DNA of 64,000 nt, taken from the NCBI RefSeq assembly GCF_023091745.1, contig NC_068920.1:150317622-150381621 (forward strand), given 5' to 3'. The notes beneath the pieces are model-generated. The model saw only the letters and a program-made list of their open reading frames with translations. It searched no databases and had not been told where the DNA came from. A program made the position numbers and the translations under genes. This stretch comes from Budorcas taxicolor (taxonomy: Eukaryota > Chordata > Mammalia > Artiodactyla > Bovidae). Positions 11,166-21,994 of the stretch are shown here, piece by piece; the first letter of the stretch is position 1; every line of letters starts with the position of its first letter.

Positions 11166-11849
11166 GGCATCTGGCCAAGCGGGATGCTACCGGCTAGGGA
11201 GCGCACCGTGTGGGTGGGGGTAGAGTATGGGGGTGCTCAGTCCCCAAGCCCTGGGACTGCAGGAAAATCAAGCTTCTTCTGAGTGCCACCTGACTGGTCC
11301 TTATGGGGACAGGGATAAGTGTCAATGTGAGTGAACCCTGGTTTTGAATTTCATCTTTACATTTATGTGACAAGCATTTTAAGCGTCTGTTTGGCCCAGA
11401 TTGGACAGCCTCTCTTCTGCGTGTGATCTTTAGCTCCTGAATACTTGGAGGGTAAGATATCTTGGAAGAGGCTCTTGGTTACACGTGGTGTGGTGTGGTG
11501 CTCGGGCGATTTTGAAACCCCATACACAGCAGTGAGGAACAACTCATATTTGAAATTCTTGTTGTAAGGCAGTGCGGACTCCGCGCTGGTGGTGGGGCTA
11601 CAGATGAGTGATATCTGGGCTCCTAAATACCATGGAGGTCACACCCATCATCCCACGCACAGGGAGTCATACAGCCCAGCGGTACCCAGGCCAGAAATAG
11701 TTTGAGGATCTAAATTCCTTCATGGTTCTTAGAAGCAACAGTTGTGGGAAAAAAGGTCATGGCAATATTGTTTCATCGATATTTTCCTTGTTCCTTCTAT
11801 GATGGTCACTTAAAATATTTATTTTTCTCCTTTTCTTACTAAACAAGCA
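11166..11849. other. Unique stretch, nothing recognised
   Basis: Mixed composition; no repeat family, no domain-bearing frame, no promoter motif recognised. Confidence 0.4.
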
Positions 11850-12730
11850 ATGGAATTTAGATGATACAGAAAAAAGAAATTAAAATAAAAACCAAAATTA
11901 CCCATCATCTCACTGTCCAGGGAAAAACATTGGTAATATGTTGGTTTCATAAGCTTTCAATCTTTGTTTTCTATTCATATAAATATTTTAAAATGAAAGA
12001 AACTTGCAGCATCCAGGGCAGACCAAATAAGGGTCAGTTTTCCTCATGTTAAAAGATGCTTTCTCCTTGGAAGCAAAGCTATGACCAACCTAGACAGCAT
12101 ATTAAAAAGCAGAGACATCACTTTGCTGACAAAGGTCCGACTAGTCAAAGCTATGGTTTTTCCAGTGGTCATGTATGGATGTGAGAGTTGGACTATAAAG
12201 AAAGCTGAGTGCCAAAGAACTGATGCTTTTGAACTGTGGTGTTGGAGAAGACGCTTGAGAGTCCCTTGGACTGCAATCCTAAAGAAACTCAGCCCTGAAT
12301 ATTCACTGGAAGGACTGATGCTGAAGCTGAAGCTCCAAAACTTTGGCCACCTGCTTCAAAGAACTGACTCCTTTGAAAAGACCCTGATACTGGGAAAGAT
12401 TGAAGGTGGGAGGAGAAGGGGATGACAGAGGATGGGATGGTTGGATGGCATCACTGGCCCAATGGACATGAATCTGAGCAAACTCCAGGGGACCGTGAAG
12501 GACAGGGAAGCCTAGCGTACTGCTGTCCATGGCATCACAAAAAAGTCAGACACAACTGAGTCACTGAATAGCAGCAACAGAACAAAGGGAACCTTTCTGA
12601 TTTTCTTTGACTTCAAATCATCGCTCTGTCTATATAGCATTCCATCTGGTGGACGTAGAACAGTTGATTTTTCTATATGATAATGTTGCACACTTAGGCT
12701 GTTTCCAACCTGTGAGTATGACCAACAGTT
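11850..12730. mobile_element. Ancient L1-like tail interrupted by BovB
   Basis: The left part ('accaaaattacccatcatct', then 'ttggtaatatgttggttt') and right part ('tatatagcattccatctggt', then 'cttaggctgtttccaacc') match, in order, a mammal-wide LINE-tail phrase: 'aattacccataatc...', 'gcatagtattccat...', 'acatttaggttgtttcc'. The BovB fragment at 12060-12585 sits between the halves. Exact family and strand are not certain. Confidence 0.5.
12060..12585 (+). mobile_element. BovB LINE 3' fragment
   Basis: It begins at 'ttctccttggaagcaaagct' and covers the RT C-terminal region ('VMYGCESW'-type coding sequence at 12168-12190), the basic 'GGRRRG' tract and the 3' end. A 114-codon open frame (12081-12425) is the C-terminal part of the BovB polyprotein. 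A short deletion near 12278 removes part of the usual 'gcaaggagatcc' region. 5'-truncated and dead. Confidence 0.93.
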
Positions 12731-13361
12731 GTGTGACTAGGGTTCCTGTAGCTGAAGGCTTCTGTTGTATATCTGATGATTTCCTCAGTCCCTATCTCGG
12801 TGAAGACTCAAGAAGGGGAGTGAGTGGTCTAGGTCCGGGCTTAGGTATGGACTGACAAACTGCCCCCCACACCGTCCCCATGACATACCTGTTCCCCAGC
12901 AGACTAAAAGAGCCCAGAGTTCCGTGTGTTTGAAAAGTGTGATTATTTCAAACCATCTTTGTCAGTTTTATAGACAAGTGACGCTGTCCTCTTCTTGCTA
13001 TAAATGAGTATGTCTTTGATGATTCTTCACAGATGAATGAACGGAGATCCAGTAAATCTGAGTGAGTTATTTTGGGGGCATGGATGACAAATGTAGAAAG
13101 CGTTGGATTCCAGTTCACTTGCTGAGTCACTACGTTTGTAGTATTCAAGTCTCTGTGAGCTGGGCGCAGTGCGAAGCTCTAGAAATTGGGAGTCCCAGAA
13201 GACAGCGGTCCTGCCTGGGGGCGCTCCCTGCTGGGAGGCGGGGGTGCAGCCATGAGCTGCCCTGGACGCTGATGGAGCCTCACAGGGGCCTGGGAGGGAA
13301 GCCCCAGGAAGAGTTCACAGTTGAAATTCCCAAAGACAGGTGGGGGCAGGCAGAAAACATA

Positions 13362-13430
13362 CACAGGGGAGGGGAAGAGAGGGGAAGGGAAGAGAGGGGA
13401 GGAGACCCTGGGAGGAGGGAGGGCCCAGAG
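13362..13430. repeat. Homopurine (G/A) tract
   Basis: Repeated 'ggggaggggaagagagggga'-type sequence, almost pyrimidine-free on the plus strand. Such mirror-like purine tracts can form triplex (H-DNA). Confidence 0.85.
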
Positions 13431-13707
13431 TTGGGGGAACAGGCCCCAGACGGTCAGACGACACAGGTGCAGCGGCCCCTTCGAGGTCCAGGGACCCGCG
13501 AGCTCCAAGGGGAGAAACACCCGACACGTGAACGTTACCTGTGCCGCGATGACCTTGCATCACCTAGGCGCAGGGTGGGGAGGTGAGGTATGATGGCCGG
13601 AAGAGAAAGCCACCTCTCTGCTGGCCTGGACTCCTCGGCCTGTCAAGTCCTCCACCGAGGCTGTGGATCCGGGCCCAGCCAGCTGGCTGGGCAGGTGAGG
13701 TTCCCCA

Positions 13708-13727
13708 GGGGGGGGGGGTGGGGGGGG
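13708..13727 (+). repeat. G11-T-G8 run
   Basis: Eleven G, one T, eight G, followed closely by another 'gggg' at 13734. It meets the sequence requirement for a G-quadruplex on the plus strand. Confidence 0.9.
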
Positions 13728-14483
13728 CGTGAAGGGGCCCTCGGTTCCTCTACTCTGGTCTGTGGATGTGAAAGGCAGAGTGTTGTCCGCACGGTTCAGC
13801 CAAGCCGTGGGAGGTCAGAGCGCCCAGCGAAGGATGCAGGGCCTCTTGGGGCTGAGTCCTCCCTGAGACGCGAGGGCTGTTGGAGGGAGAGAGGCAAGGA
13901 GACGGGCAGACCCCCAGCAGAAGGAGATACTATTTCTTGAGCCTTCCTGGCCCCAAACTTTTCTTTTCAGGGATGCAGCTCAGTAACCTGGCCCCGCTGA
14001 GGTGGAAGGCAGAAGGGACCAGGGTTCCCAACCCCAGGCACGCTGCCAAGCTCTTACTTACTCCAACCATGGTGAGGACCCGGGGAAGGCGGCGGTGGTG
14101 GGCCTCTCCAAGTTTGGAGATGTCTATCCTCTGCTGAGGGGGAAGTCTTCAGGGAACTAGAAAGAGAAGCTTGATGCCTCGGAGGAGACTCTTTAACTCC
14201 TTGCTAAAACAGTCCATTAAAATATGCGGTGCATGTTTTGAATGTCACCCAGCCCTGCAGAGCTATGTCTCCCGTGAGGGGTCAGTACTGACTTCAGACC
14301 ATTCTGTAGTGAGCTGGTGTCCACATGGGACCAGCGGAGTGAAGATAGGCTGGCATTTCCTGCTAGGACAGAAATTACTGGAAAAGATTTCTGGGCTTGA
14401 AAATTTGTTTTGTTTTGTTTTAAGGGTGGAGGTTGTTCCTTATTTTACCCCCAGCACTTAGCTATTTCTAGCTAATCACATGC

Positions 14484-14680
14484 ATGCGTACATGCTAAGT
14501 CGCTTCGTCATGTCCAACTCTTTTTGACAATATGGACTATAACCCACCAGGCTTCTCTGTCCATGGGATTCTCCAAGCAAGAATACTGCAGTGGATTGCC
14601 ATGCCCTCCTCCAGGGGAATCTTCCTACCTAGGGATTGAACCCACGTCTCTTATGTCTCCTGCACTGGGAGAGGGGTGGT
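14484..14680 (-). mobile_element. Bov-tA SINE, head lost
   Basis: Reverse-complement body: 'catgctaagtcgcttcgtca', 'tgtccatgggattctccaag', 'cctccaggggaatcttccta'. It stops after 'tctcctgcactgggagaggg'; the final tRNA-head bases are missing, so it is 5'-truncated. Confidence 0.93.
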
Positions 14681-15557
14681 CGTTAAATGCTTGTGGATGT
14701 AGTGACTGATGCATCGGCGTGGTCCTACCATGGACGGGTGTCACAACTCCTCTTTGCTGTGAGTCTGATCGGAAACATGGAAATTCTCCATCCAGCAGGT
14801 CTCACATCACTAATAGTGAAAAGCTGAGCTGGCTCACCTGTAACCACCAGCTGCCAGCTTAGGAAAGGAGGAGAAGACTGTGGTGTGGAGTTTTCCCCGA
14901 ATCGAGAGCTCTGAAGAATCCTAAAGGATTCAGATGGAAGCTCTGGGTTAGGAGTCTTTACATCTGTGTGAACTATCCATCCGGGGAGAGAAGATAGGGA
15001 AGGAAACCTTTACAGACTCTGAGAGAAGCCAAAGTGGGCCCTGGGGCTGGTGTTAGGAGAGAGGAGGTACTGGGGATGCCATCTAAGGAGGGGCTGAGGA
15101 ATGTCCCCAGGGACAGTCACTTGTTATCTAAGAAACGTGGCAGCCATGATCATGCAATGTCCACCAAAAAGGGTGAATCTTGTAGAAACTGCACACAATT
15201 GCACCAGCTTGACCTTCTGGGAACTAAAGCAAAAAGCATAGCAGCTGGAGCAGAGCAGAAATCCTGTAGAGCCAGCAGGTGGTTGGCTGGACTTGAACTT
15301 GGGTTTGTGAAGGTGTGGGGGTGGTTCTGTCTCTGGTCAGTGGGTAAGGGTGCTGAGACTAAGGATGGGAAGCCTCTTCCCTGAAGACCTAGATTTTAAT
15401 CCATTTCTAATTCCTTCCAGTCATGTTATTCTTGACTCACATTTTACATCTAGCTTAAAGAAGTGTAAGCTTAAGCTTTCTCTTAACTTTATTTTTTTTT
15501 TCTTTTTTTTTCTTTTCTCTTAACTTTAAAGACTGTTACTATTATTTTCACATGTTT
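14681..15557. other. Unique stretch ending in a T-rich tract
   Basis: Mixed-composition unique DNA. The 116-codon plus frame at 15034-15384 has no recognisable motif. A T-rich tract lies at 15489-15522, next to the BovB fragment. Confidence 0.4.
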
Positions 15558-15938
15558 ATGAATTGATGCTTTCGAACTGTGGTGCTGGGGAGGACTCTCA
15601 AGGGTCCCTTGGTCAGCAAGGAGATCAAACCAATGGATCCTGGAAGAAATCAACCCTGAATATTCATTGGAAGGACTGACGCTGAAGCCAAAGCTCCAAC
15701 ACTTTGGCCACCTTATGCGAAGAGCTGACTCATTGGAAAAGACCCTGATGCTGGGAAAGATTGAAGGCAGGAGGAGAAGGGGACGACAGAGGATGAGATG
15801 ATGGGATGGCATCACTGACTCAATGGATATGAGTTTGAGCAAGCTCCAGAAGATGGTGAAGGACAGGGAAGCCTGGCATGCTGCAGTCCATGGGATTGAA
15901 ATGAGTTGGACATGACTTAACAACTGAGCAACACAAAC
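15558..15938 (+). mobile_element. BovB LINE 3' end
   Basis: It starts at 'gaattgatgctttcgaactg', continues through 'ccctgaatattcattggaag' and 'gaaaagaccctgatgctggg', and ends 'gacatgacttaacaactgag'. About 380 bp of C-terminal coding and 3' sequence. No clean target duplication was found. Confidence 0.92.
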
Positions 15939-15969
15939 GATGGCTCTTTTAATGTTCACCCTTCCTCTG

Positions 15970-16290
15970 GCCTAATTATATCCTTTTCTGAGGATCTCCT
16001 CTTGGCAAGCTCTCTTAGTTTTGTTTATCTAAAAATGTCTCTATTCTGCCCTATTCTTGAAAGGTATTTCCCTAGAAATTCTAAGTTAGTATTTATCTTA
16101 TTTCAGCACATCGAAGTTGTGTCTAGTTGTGTTTGTATTTCTTTTTTAAATTTTCTGTCTCTGCTTCTTGCAGTTAGTCATGACAATTTCAAGTCCAGGT
16201 TTATTTTTGCTTATTCCTTATTATCTTGTGTGTTCCTTGATCCTTTCAGGAACATTTTCCCTCCTCTCTCATCCAGTATTTCTTGATGTT
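15970..16290. mobile_element. Probable ancient L1M fragment
   Basis: 'ctgccctattcttgaaaggt', 'cctagaaattctaagttag' and 'atttcagcacatcgaagttg' follow a T-rich ancient L1 phrase ('cttcatttttgaaggatag ... agaattcttgg ... cagcactttgaagatg'). Highly diverged; orientation uncertain. Confidence 0.5.
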
Positions 16291-17032
16291 TTCAGCAGTG
16301 TTGCTATCAATAACCAAGGATACTTTTTTATTAGAAAAGTGCAACTTCTTAGAAAATTACAGTTGGTCTTTTACTGTTCCTAACTATCCAAAGGATTTGG
16401 TATAACTGGTTTGTCTCTTTAGCCAACTAAGGAGCAAATCTATTCCAGAAATAGCTGATCTATTTTTATAAAGCTATCCTATGTTAAAGGAAATTTAATA
16501 CATAAATTACAGTAAACAACATGTCCCCCAGTATGTTTGCGAAGTCCTGTAGGTACCTGCAGTCTTCCTGGATCCTCCTAAATGCCGGGGACCATCAATG
16601 AGTTTAAAAAATGAAGGTGTTTTAAGTGATTGTCTTAAACATTTCCTGCACCCTAAATATATTTCCAAAGTGTGTCTCTGACCCATAATTGTTACTGATT
16701 CTATTTCAAGTGTGGGAGTTCAGGGGAAGATGTGAGATTGTGGGTTTAGGTGGATAACCCCTCACTCCCATCTGGTGATGGGATGGATGCCTGACCCCTC
16801 CCCAGGCAGCCCAGTGCCCACAGGGCATGATCAGTCTCTCACAGGATTCTCTGGGGCATCAGAGAAGAGGGAAACCATGGATGTGCTTTGTCAGTGGAGT
16901 TTCTATACATGTTCCGATATGTTTTCAGAACCGTTAACATACACAATAAACAAAGGCGATGACATCCACTTTTCACGTCTCCCCCATTTGGTGGGCTTCA
17001 GGAAAATAACATTTAGAGGAGACCCTTCCTCC
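16291..17032. other. Unique 5' flank of the large BovB
   Basis: Non-repetitive. The 99-codon plus frame (16775-17074) runs into the BovB 5' end and is not recognised as a gene. Confidence 0.4.
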
Positions 17033-17051
17033 AAGGTAAGGAGCAGAGGCT

Positions 17052-20000
17052 GTGCTTTGCTGGAGCAGCCGTGAAGAGATACCCCACGCCCAAGGTAAGA
17101 AAAACCCAAGTAAGATGGTAGGTGTTGCAAGAGGGCATCAGAGAGCAGACACACTGAAAACATACTCACAGAAAACTAGTCAATCTAATCACACTAGGGC
17201 CACAGCCTTGTCTAACTCAATGAAACTAAGCCATGCCCGTGGGGCAACCCAAGACGGGCGGGTCATGGTGGAGAGGTCTGACAGAATGTGGTCCACTGGA
17301 GAAGGGAATGGCAAATCACTTCAGTATTCTTGCCTTGAAGACCCCATGAACAGTATGAAAAGGCAAAATGATAGGATACTGAAAGAGGAACTCCCCAGGT
17401 CAGTAGGTGCCCAACATGCCAGTGGAGATCAGTGGAGAAATAACTCCAGAAAGAATGAAGGGTTGGAGCCAAAGCAAAAACAATACCCAGCTGTGGATGT
17501 GACTGGTGATAGAAGCAAGGTCCGATGCTGTAAAGAGCAATATTGCATAGGAACCTGGAATGTCAGGTCCATGAATCAAGGCAAATTGGAAGTGGTCAAA
17601 CAAGAGATGGCAAGAGTGAACGTCGACATTCTAGGAACTACCGAACTAAAATGGACTGGAATGGGTGAATTTAACTCAGATGACCATTATGTCTACTACT
17701 GCAGGCAGGAATCCCTCAGAAGAAATGGAATAGCCATCATGGTCAACAAAAGAGTCTGAAATGCAGTACTTGGATGCAATCTCAAAAATGACAGAATGAT
17801 CTCTGTTCATCTCCAAGGCAAACCATTCAGTATCACAGTAATCCAAGTCTATGCCCCAACCAGTAATGCTGAAGAAGCTGAAGTTTAATGGTTCTATGAA
17901 GAGCTACAAGACCTTTTAGAACTAACACCCAAAAAATATGTCCTTTTCATTATAGGGGACTGGAATGCAATATTAGGAAGTCAAGAAACACCTGGAGTAA
18001 CAGGCAAATTTGGCCTTGGAATGCAGAATGAAGCAGGGCAAAGACTAATAGAGTTTTGCCAAGAAAATGCACTGGTCATAGCAAACACCCTCTTCCAACA
18101 ACCCAAGAGAAGACTCTACACATGGACATCACCAGATGGTCAACACTGAAATCAGATTGATTATATTCTTTGCAGCCAAAGATGGAGAAGCTTTATACAG
18201 TCAACAAAAACAAGACCAGGATCTGACTGTGGCTCAGATCACGAAATCCTTATTACCAAATTCTTTCTAATACTTAAATTGAAGAAAGTAGGGAAAACCG
18301 CTAGACCATTCAGGTATGACCTAAATCAAATCCCTTATGATTATACAGTGGAAGTGAGAAATAGATTTAAGGGTCTAGATCTGATAGATAGAGTGCCTGA
18401 TGAACTATGGAATGAGGTTCGTGACATTGTACAGGAGACAGGGATCAAGACCATCCCCATGGAGAAGAAATGCAAAAGAGCAAAATGGCTGTCTGGGGAG
18501 GCCTTACAAATAGCTGTGAAAAGAAGGGAAGCAAAAAGCAAAGGAGAAAAGGAAAGATACAAGCATCTGAATGCAGAGTTCCAAAGAATAGCAAGAAGAG
18601 ATAAGAAAGCCTTCTTCAGTGATCAATGCAAAGAAATAGAGGAAAACAACAGAATGGGAAAGACTAGAGATCTCTTCAAGAAAATTAGAGATACCAAGGG
18701 AACATTTCATGCAAAGATGGGCTCGATAAAGGACAGAAATGGTATGGACCTAACAGAAGCAGAAGATATTAGGAAGAGCTGGTAAGAATACACAGAAGAA
18801 CTGTACAAAAAAGATCTTCATGACCCAGATAATCATGATGGTGTGATCACTCATCTAGAGCCAGACATCCTGGAATGTGAAGGCAAGTGGGCCTTGGAAA
18901 GCATTACTACGAACAAAGCTAGTGGAGGTGATGGAATTCCAGTTGCGCTGTTTCAAATCCTGAAAGATGATGCTATGAAAGTGCTGCACTCACTATGCCA
19001 GCAAATTAGGAAAACTCAGCAGTGGCCACAGGACTGGAAAAGGTCAGTTTTCATTCCAATCCCAAAGAAAGGCAATGCCAAAGAATGTTCAAACTACCCA
19101 ACAATTGCACTCATCTCACATGCTAGTAAAGTAATGCTTAAAAATCTCCAAGCCAGGCTTCAGCAGTATGTGAACCGTGAACTTCCAGATGTTCAAGCTG
19201 GTTTTAGAAAAGGCAGAGGAACCAGAGATCAAATTGCCAACATCTGCTGGATCATGGAAAAAGCAAGAGAGTTCCAGAAAAATATCTGTTTCTGCTTTAT
19301 TGACTATGCCAAAGCCTTTGACTGTGTGGATCACAATAAAGTGTGGAAAATTCTGAAAGAGATGGGAACACCAGACCACCTGACCTGTCTCTTGAGAAAT
19401 CTGTATGCAAGTCAGGAAGTAACAGTTAGAACTGGACATGGAACAACAGGCTGTTTCCAAACAGGAAAAAGAGTACGTCAAGGCTGTATATTGTCACCCT
19501 GCTTATTTAACTTCTATGCAGAGTACATCATGAGAAATGCTGAACTGGAAGAAACACAAGCTGGAATCAAGATTGCTGGGAAAAATATCAATAACCTCAG
19601 ATATGCAGATGACACCAACCTTATGGCAGAAAGTGTTCAGTTCAGTCGCTCAGTCGTGTCCGACTCTTTGCAACCCCATGAATCGCAGCATGCCAGGCCT
19701 CCCTGTCCATCACCAACTCCCAGAGTTCACTCAGATTCACATCCATCGAGTCAGTGATGCCATCCAGCCATCTCAACCTCTCTCCTCCCCTTCTCCTCCT
19801 GCCCTCAAGCCCTCCCAGCATCAAAGTCTTTTCCAATGAGTCAACTCTTCGCATGAGGTGACCAAAGTACTGGAGTTTCAGCTTTAGCATCATTCCTTCC
19901 AAAGAAATCCCAGGGTTGATCTCCTTCAGAATGGACTGGTTGGATCTCCTTGCAGTCCAAGGGACTCTCAAGAGTCTTCTCCAACACCACAGTTCAAAAT

Positions 20001-20762
20001 CATCAATTCTTCAGCGTAGAAAGTGAAGAGGAACTAAAAAGCCTCTTGATGAAAGTGAAAGAGGAGAGTGAAAAAGTTGGCTTAAAGTTCAACATTCAGA
20101 AAATGAAGATCATGGCATCTGGTCCCATCACTTCATGGGAAATAGATAGGGAAACAGTGGAAACAGTGTCAGACTTTGTTTTTTTGGGCTCCAAAATCAC
20201 TGCAGATGGTGATTGCAGCCATGAAATTAAAAGACGCTTACTCCTTGGAATAAAAGGTATGACCAAACTAGATAGCATATTGAAAAGCAGAGACATTACT
20301 TTGCCGACTAAGGGCCGTCTAGTCAAGGCTATGGTTTTTCCAGTGGTCATGTATGGATGTGAGAGTTGGACTGTGAAGAAGGCTGAGCACCAAAGAATTG
20401 ATGCTTTTGAACTGTGGTGTTGGAGAAGACTCTTGAGAGTCCCTTGGACTGCAAGATCCAACCAGTCCATTCTGAAGGAGATCAGCCCTGGGATTTCTTT
20501 GGAAGGAATGATGCTGAAGCTGAAACTCCAGTACTTTGGCCACCTCATGCGAAGAGTTGACTCATTGGAAAAGACTCTGATGCTGGGAGGGATTGGGGGC
20601 AGGAGGAGAAGGGGACGACAGAGGATGAGATGGCTGGATGGCATCACTGACTCGATGGACGTGAGTCTGAGTGAACTCTGGGAGTTGGTGATGGACAGGG
20701 AAGCCTGGTGTGCTGCGATTCATGGGGTCGCAGAGTCGGACACGACTGAGCGACTGAACTGA
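17052..20762 (+). pseudogene. BovB endonuclease-reverse transcriptase polyprotein, broken
   Basis: All coding parts lie in one frame from 17052 to the natural stop at 20760-20762. Endonuclease signatures are visible: 'GTWNVRSM' (Asn motif), 'TELKW' (catalytic Glu), 'IGDWNA' and 'SDHEIL'. The RT has 'FIDYAKAFDCVDHNKVW' (motif A) and 'YADD' (motif C, near 19605). Four in-frame stops interrupt it: TGA 17757, TAA 17886, TGA 18147 and TAA 18783. The antisense BovB at 19636 splits the RT just after YADD, adding 390 bp and so keeping the downstream frame. A 6-bp in-frame insertion near 18265 and a 3-bp loss near 20450 are also visible. No functional protein is expected. Confidence 0.93.
19636..20017 (-). 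mobile_element. BovB 3' end nested antisense inside BovB RT
   Basis: A 382-bp 5'-truncated BovB 3' end in opposite orientation to its host. Left edge is 'ttcagttcagtcgctcagtc'; right edge is 'catcaattcttcagcg'. The 8-bp host sequence agaaagtg occurs on both sides (19628-19635 and 20018-20025), proving insertion by target-primed reverse transcription. It pairs as an inverted repeat with the host's own 3' end at about 20389-20763. Confidence 0.96.
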
Positions 20763-20763
20763 A

Positions 20764-21104
20764 CTCAGTGTTGTACAAACCTGTTTTTACAGAGAAAGCT
20801 CAAGCCCCCATAGAACCTTTTACATACATCCACACCATCCACATCCATCGCTCATCTCAGATTTTAGCAGGCACTCCCTGTTTTCCCAGAAGTTCTTGAA
20901 TAATGAAGCCATTCCTCTGTTGAGCAGATTTTATTCGGTTCTTTTCGAGCTCTGGGTCCCTGAATGCTTGTGCATTGAGGATGTGGCTTGCAGTCTCTGG
21001 GGCTCCGGGAGAGCCCAGGAGAAAACCCCTCAAGACAGCACGTTTCCTTTGCTTCCTGTAGTTGACCTTGTACTAGGCAGTGAAAAGGGTGCAGAAAACC
21101 CAAG
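20764..21104. other. Unique stretch, nothing recognised
   Basis: Non-repetitive 3' flank of the BovB. No gene or motif recognised. Confidence 0.4.
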
Positions 21105-21165
21105 GGGGAACAGATAGGGGAGGGATAAATTGGGAGTTTGGTATTGACAGATACACACTGGAAAA
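21105..21165 (+). mobile_element. Short L1 3' UTR fragment
   Basis: 'gataggggagggataaattg', then 'ggagtttggtattgacagat', matches the L1 3' phrase 'agggataaattgggagtttgggattaacatatacac'. Only about 60 bp. Confidence 0.5.
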
Positions 21166-21214
21166 TGCAGGAGGAGGAGGTGGCCAGTGCCAGGTGAGCT
21201 GACGACAAAGATAA

Positions 21215-21490
21215 GCCTCTGGATGTGTTTGAGGGTGGAGCCAAGAGAATTTCTTGACACGTTTGGTGTGGGATGTATGGGAGTCAGGAGGGAGGCAGAA
21301 AAGGCCCTGATCCGGGATGGATATTAGTGCTGTGACTTGGGAAACCAGCACAGAAAGGTTCCACTACCCAGGACGAGACAGGTAAAGGTGAAGTAGGTGT
21401 GCAGATTATTGGGAGTTTGCTTTCAGGAATGATGATTTTTAGATGTCTATTTGACATCCAAGGAGAAATGCCAAACAGTCCATTGGAAAT
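21215..21490 (+). repeat. Ancient mammal-wide repeat, family not named
   Basis: Ordered phrases 'gagggtggagccaagagaat', 'tgtgggatgtatgggagtca', 'tttttagatgtctatttgac' and 'atccaaggagaaatgccaaa' follow a well-known mammalian interspersed repeat that I recognise but cannot assign to a family. It is clearly older than the BovB and SINE layers. Confidence 0.55.
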
Positions 21491-21994
21491 AGGAGGATTC
21501 TGCCTTATCAAGGCACTTTATTCAGACAGTTGTAAACATTTCAGTCAATTCTGTTTCCCAAAGCAGATATAAGTCCTTTGAAGGTGATAAACTGACATCA
21601 GTTTTAGATAAGCAATCAGATAAGAGAAACATTTTCAAATAAGTTTTGCACAAGGTTCCCTTCGTAGCTTCCGCTTATTTTGAGTTACACTTAGTTTCTC
21701 CCTGGCTGTTAAATAACTGCTTTACTTGATGACTTAGATTAGCTGCATGCATGTGTTTCAACGTGCGTTACATAATGTACTTTTATAAGCTACATGTCAT
21801 TACAGAAAAAGCTAAGCAAATTTTGTATGCTCATCTTTTTGTACGAGAAAGACACAAACTTTATTTTAAATTACACCATTATTTAATTTGTCAGGAGAAA
21901 ATCAGCTAATTGCTATATGGAAAAAAACTTCATGTCACCATCTTTTTCTTAATATACATTATTTTTATTAAATAATCTCATCATTGATTGTCTA
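21491..21994. other. Unique AT-rich stretch
   Basis: Non-repetitive, AT-rich; nothing recognised. Confidence 0.4.

Larger units (their letters stand above)
12731..14483. other. GC-rich block without a recognised gene
   Basis: From about 13180 to 14110 the DNA is GC-rich with clustered CpGs, a purine-only tract and a long G run. Overlapping frames reach 174 codons (13062-13586) but run through low-complexity purine sequence and show no domain. 'gggcaggtgagg' near 13690 fits a splice donor, and an unannotated exon of a non-coding transcript is possible, but nothing else supports one. Confidence 0.4.
17033..20763 (+). mobile_element. Near full-length BovB LINE carrying a nested BovB
   Basis: It opens with the BovB 5' sequence ('gaggctgtgctttgctggag', 'agagataccccacgcccaag') and closes with 'ctgagcgactgaactgaact'. 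Removing the nested insertion (19636-20017 plus one 8-bp target copy) leaves about 3.34 kb, close to the usual 3.2-3.3 kb of BovB. Domain order is the 5' region, apurinic endonuclease (about 17535-18270), reverse transcriptase (about 18850-20250) and the C-terminal basic region (to 20762). BovB is known for horizontal transfer between reptiles and ruminants and supplies enzymes to Bov-A/Bov-tA SINEs. This copy is inactive. Confidence 0.95.

Noticed and set aside
13062..13586. 174-codon plus-strand open frame as a gene
   Set aside because: Runs through a homopurine low-complexity tract; amino-acid composition is driven by G/A repeats, and competing frames exist on both strands.
13684..13700. 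Confirmed exon end at a donor-like site
   Set aside because: A single splice-donor match without an acceptor, branch point or coding exon is not enough to call an exon.
20096..20647. 183-codon minus-strand frame
   Set aside because: Antisense shadow of the BovB RT/C-terminal coding region; the plus frame has the RT motifs.
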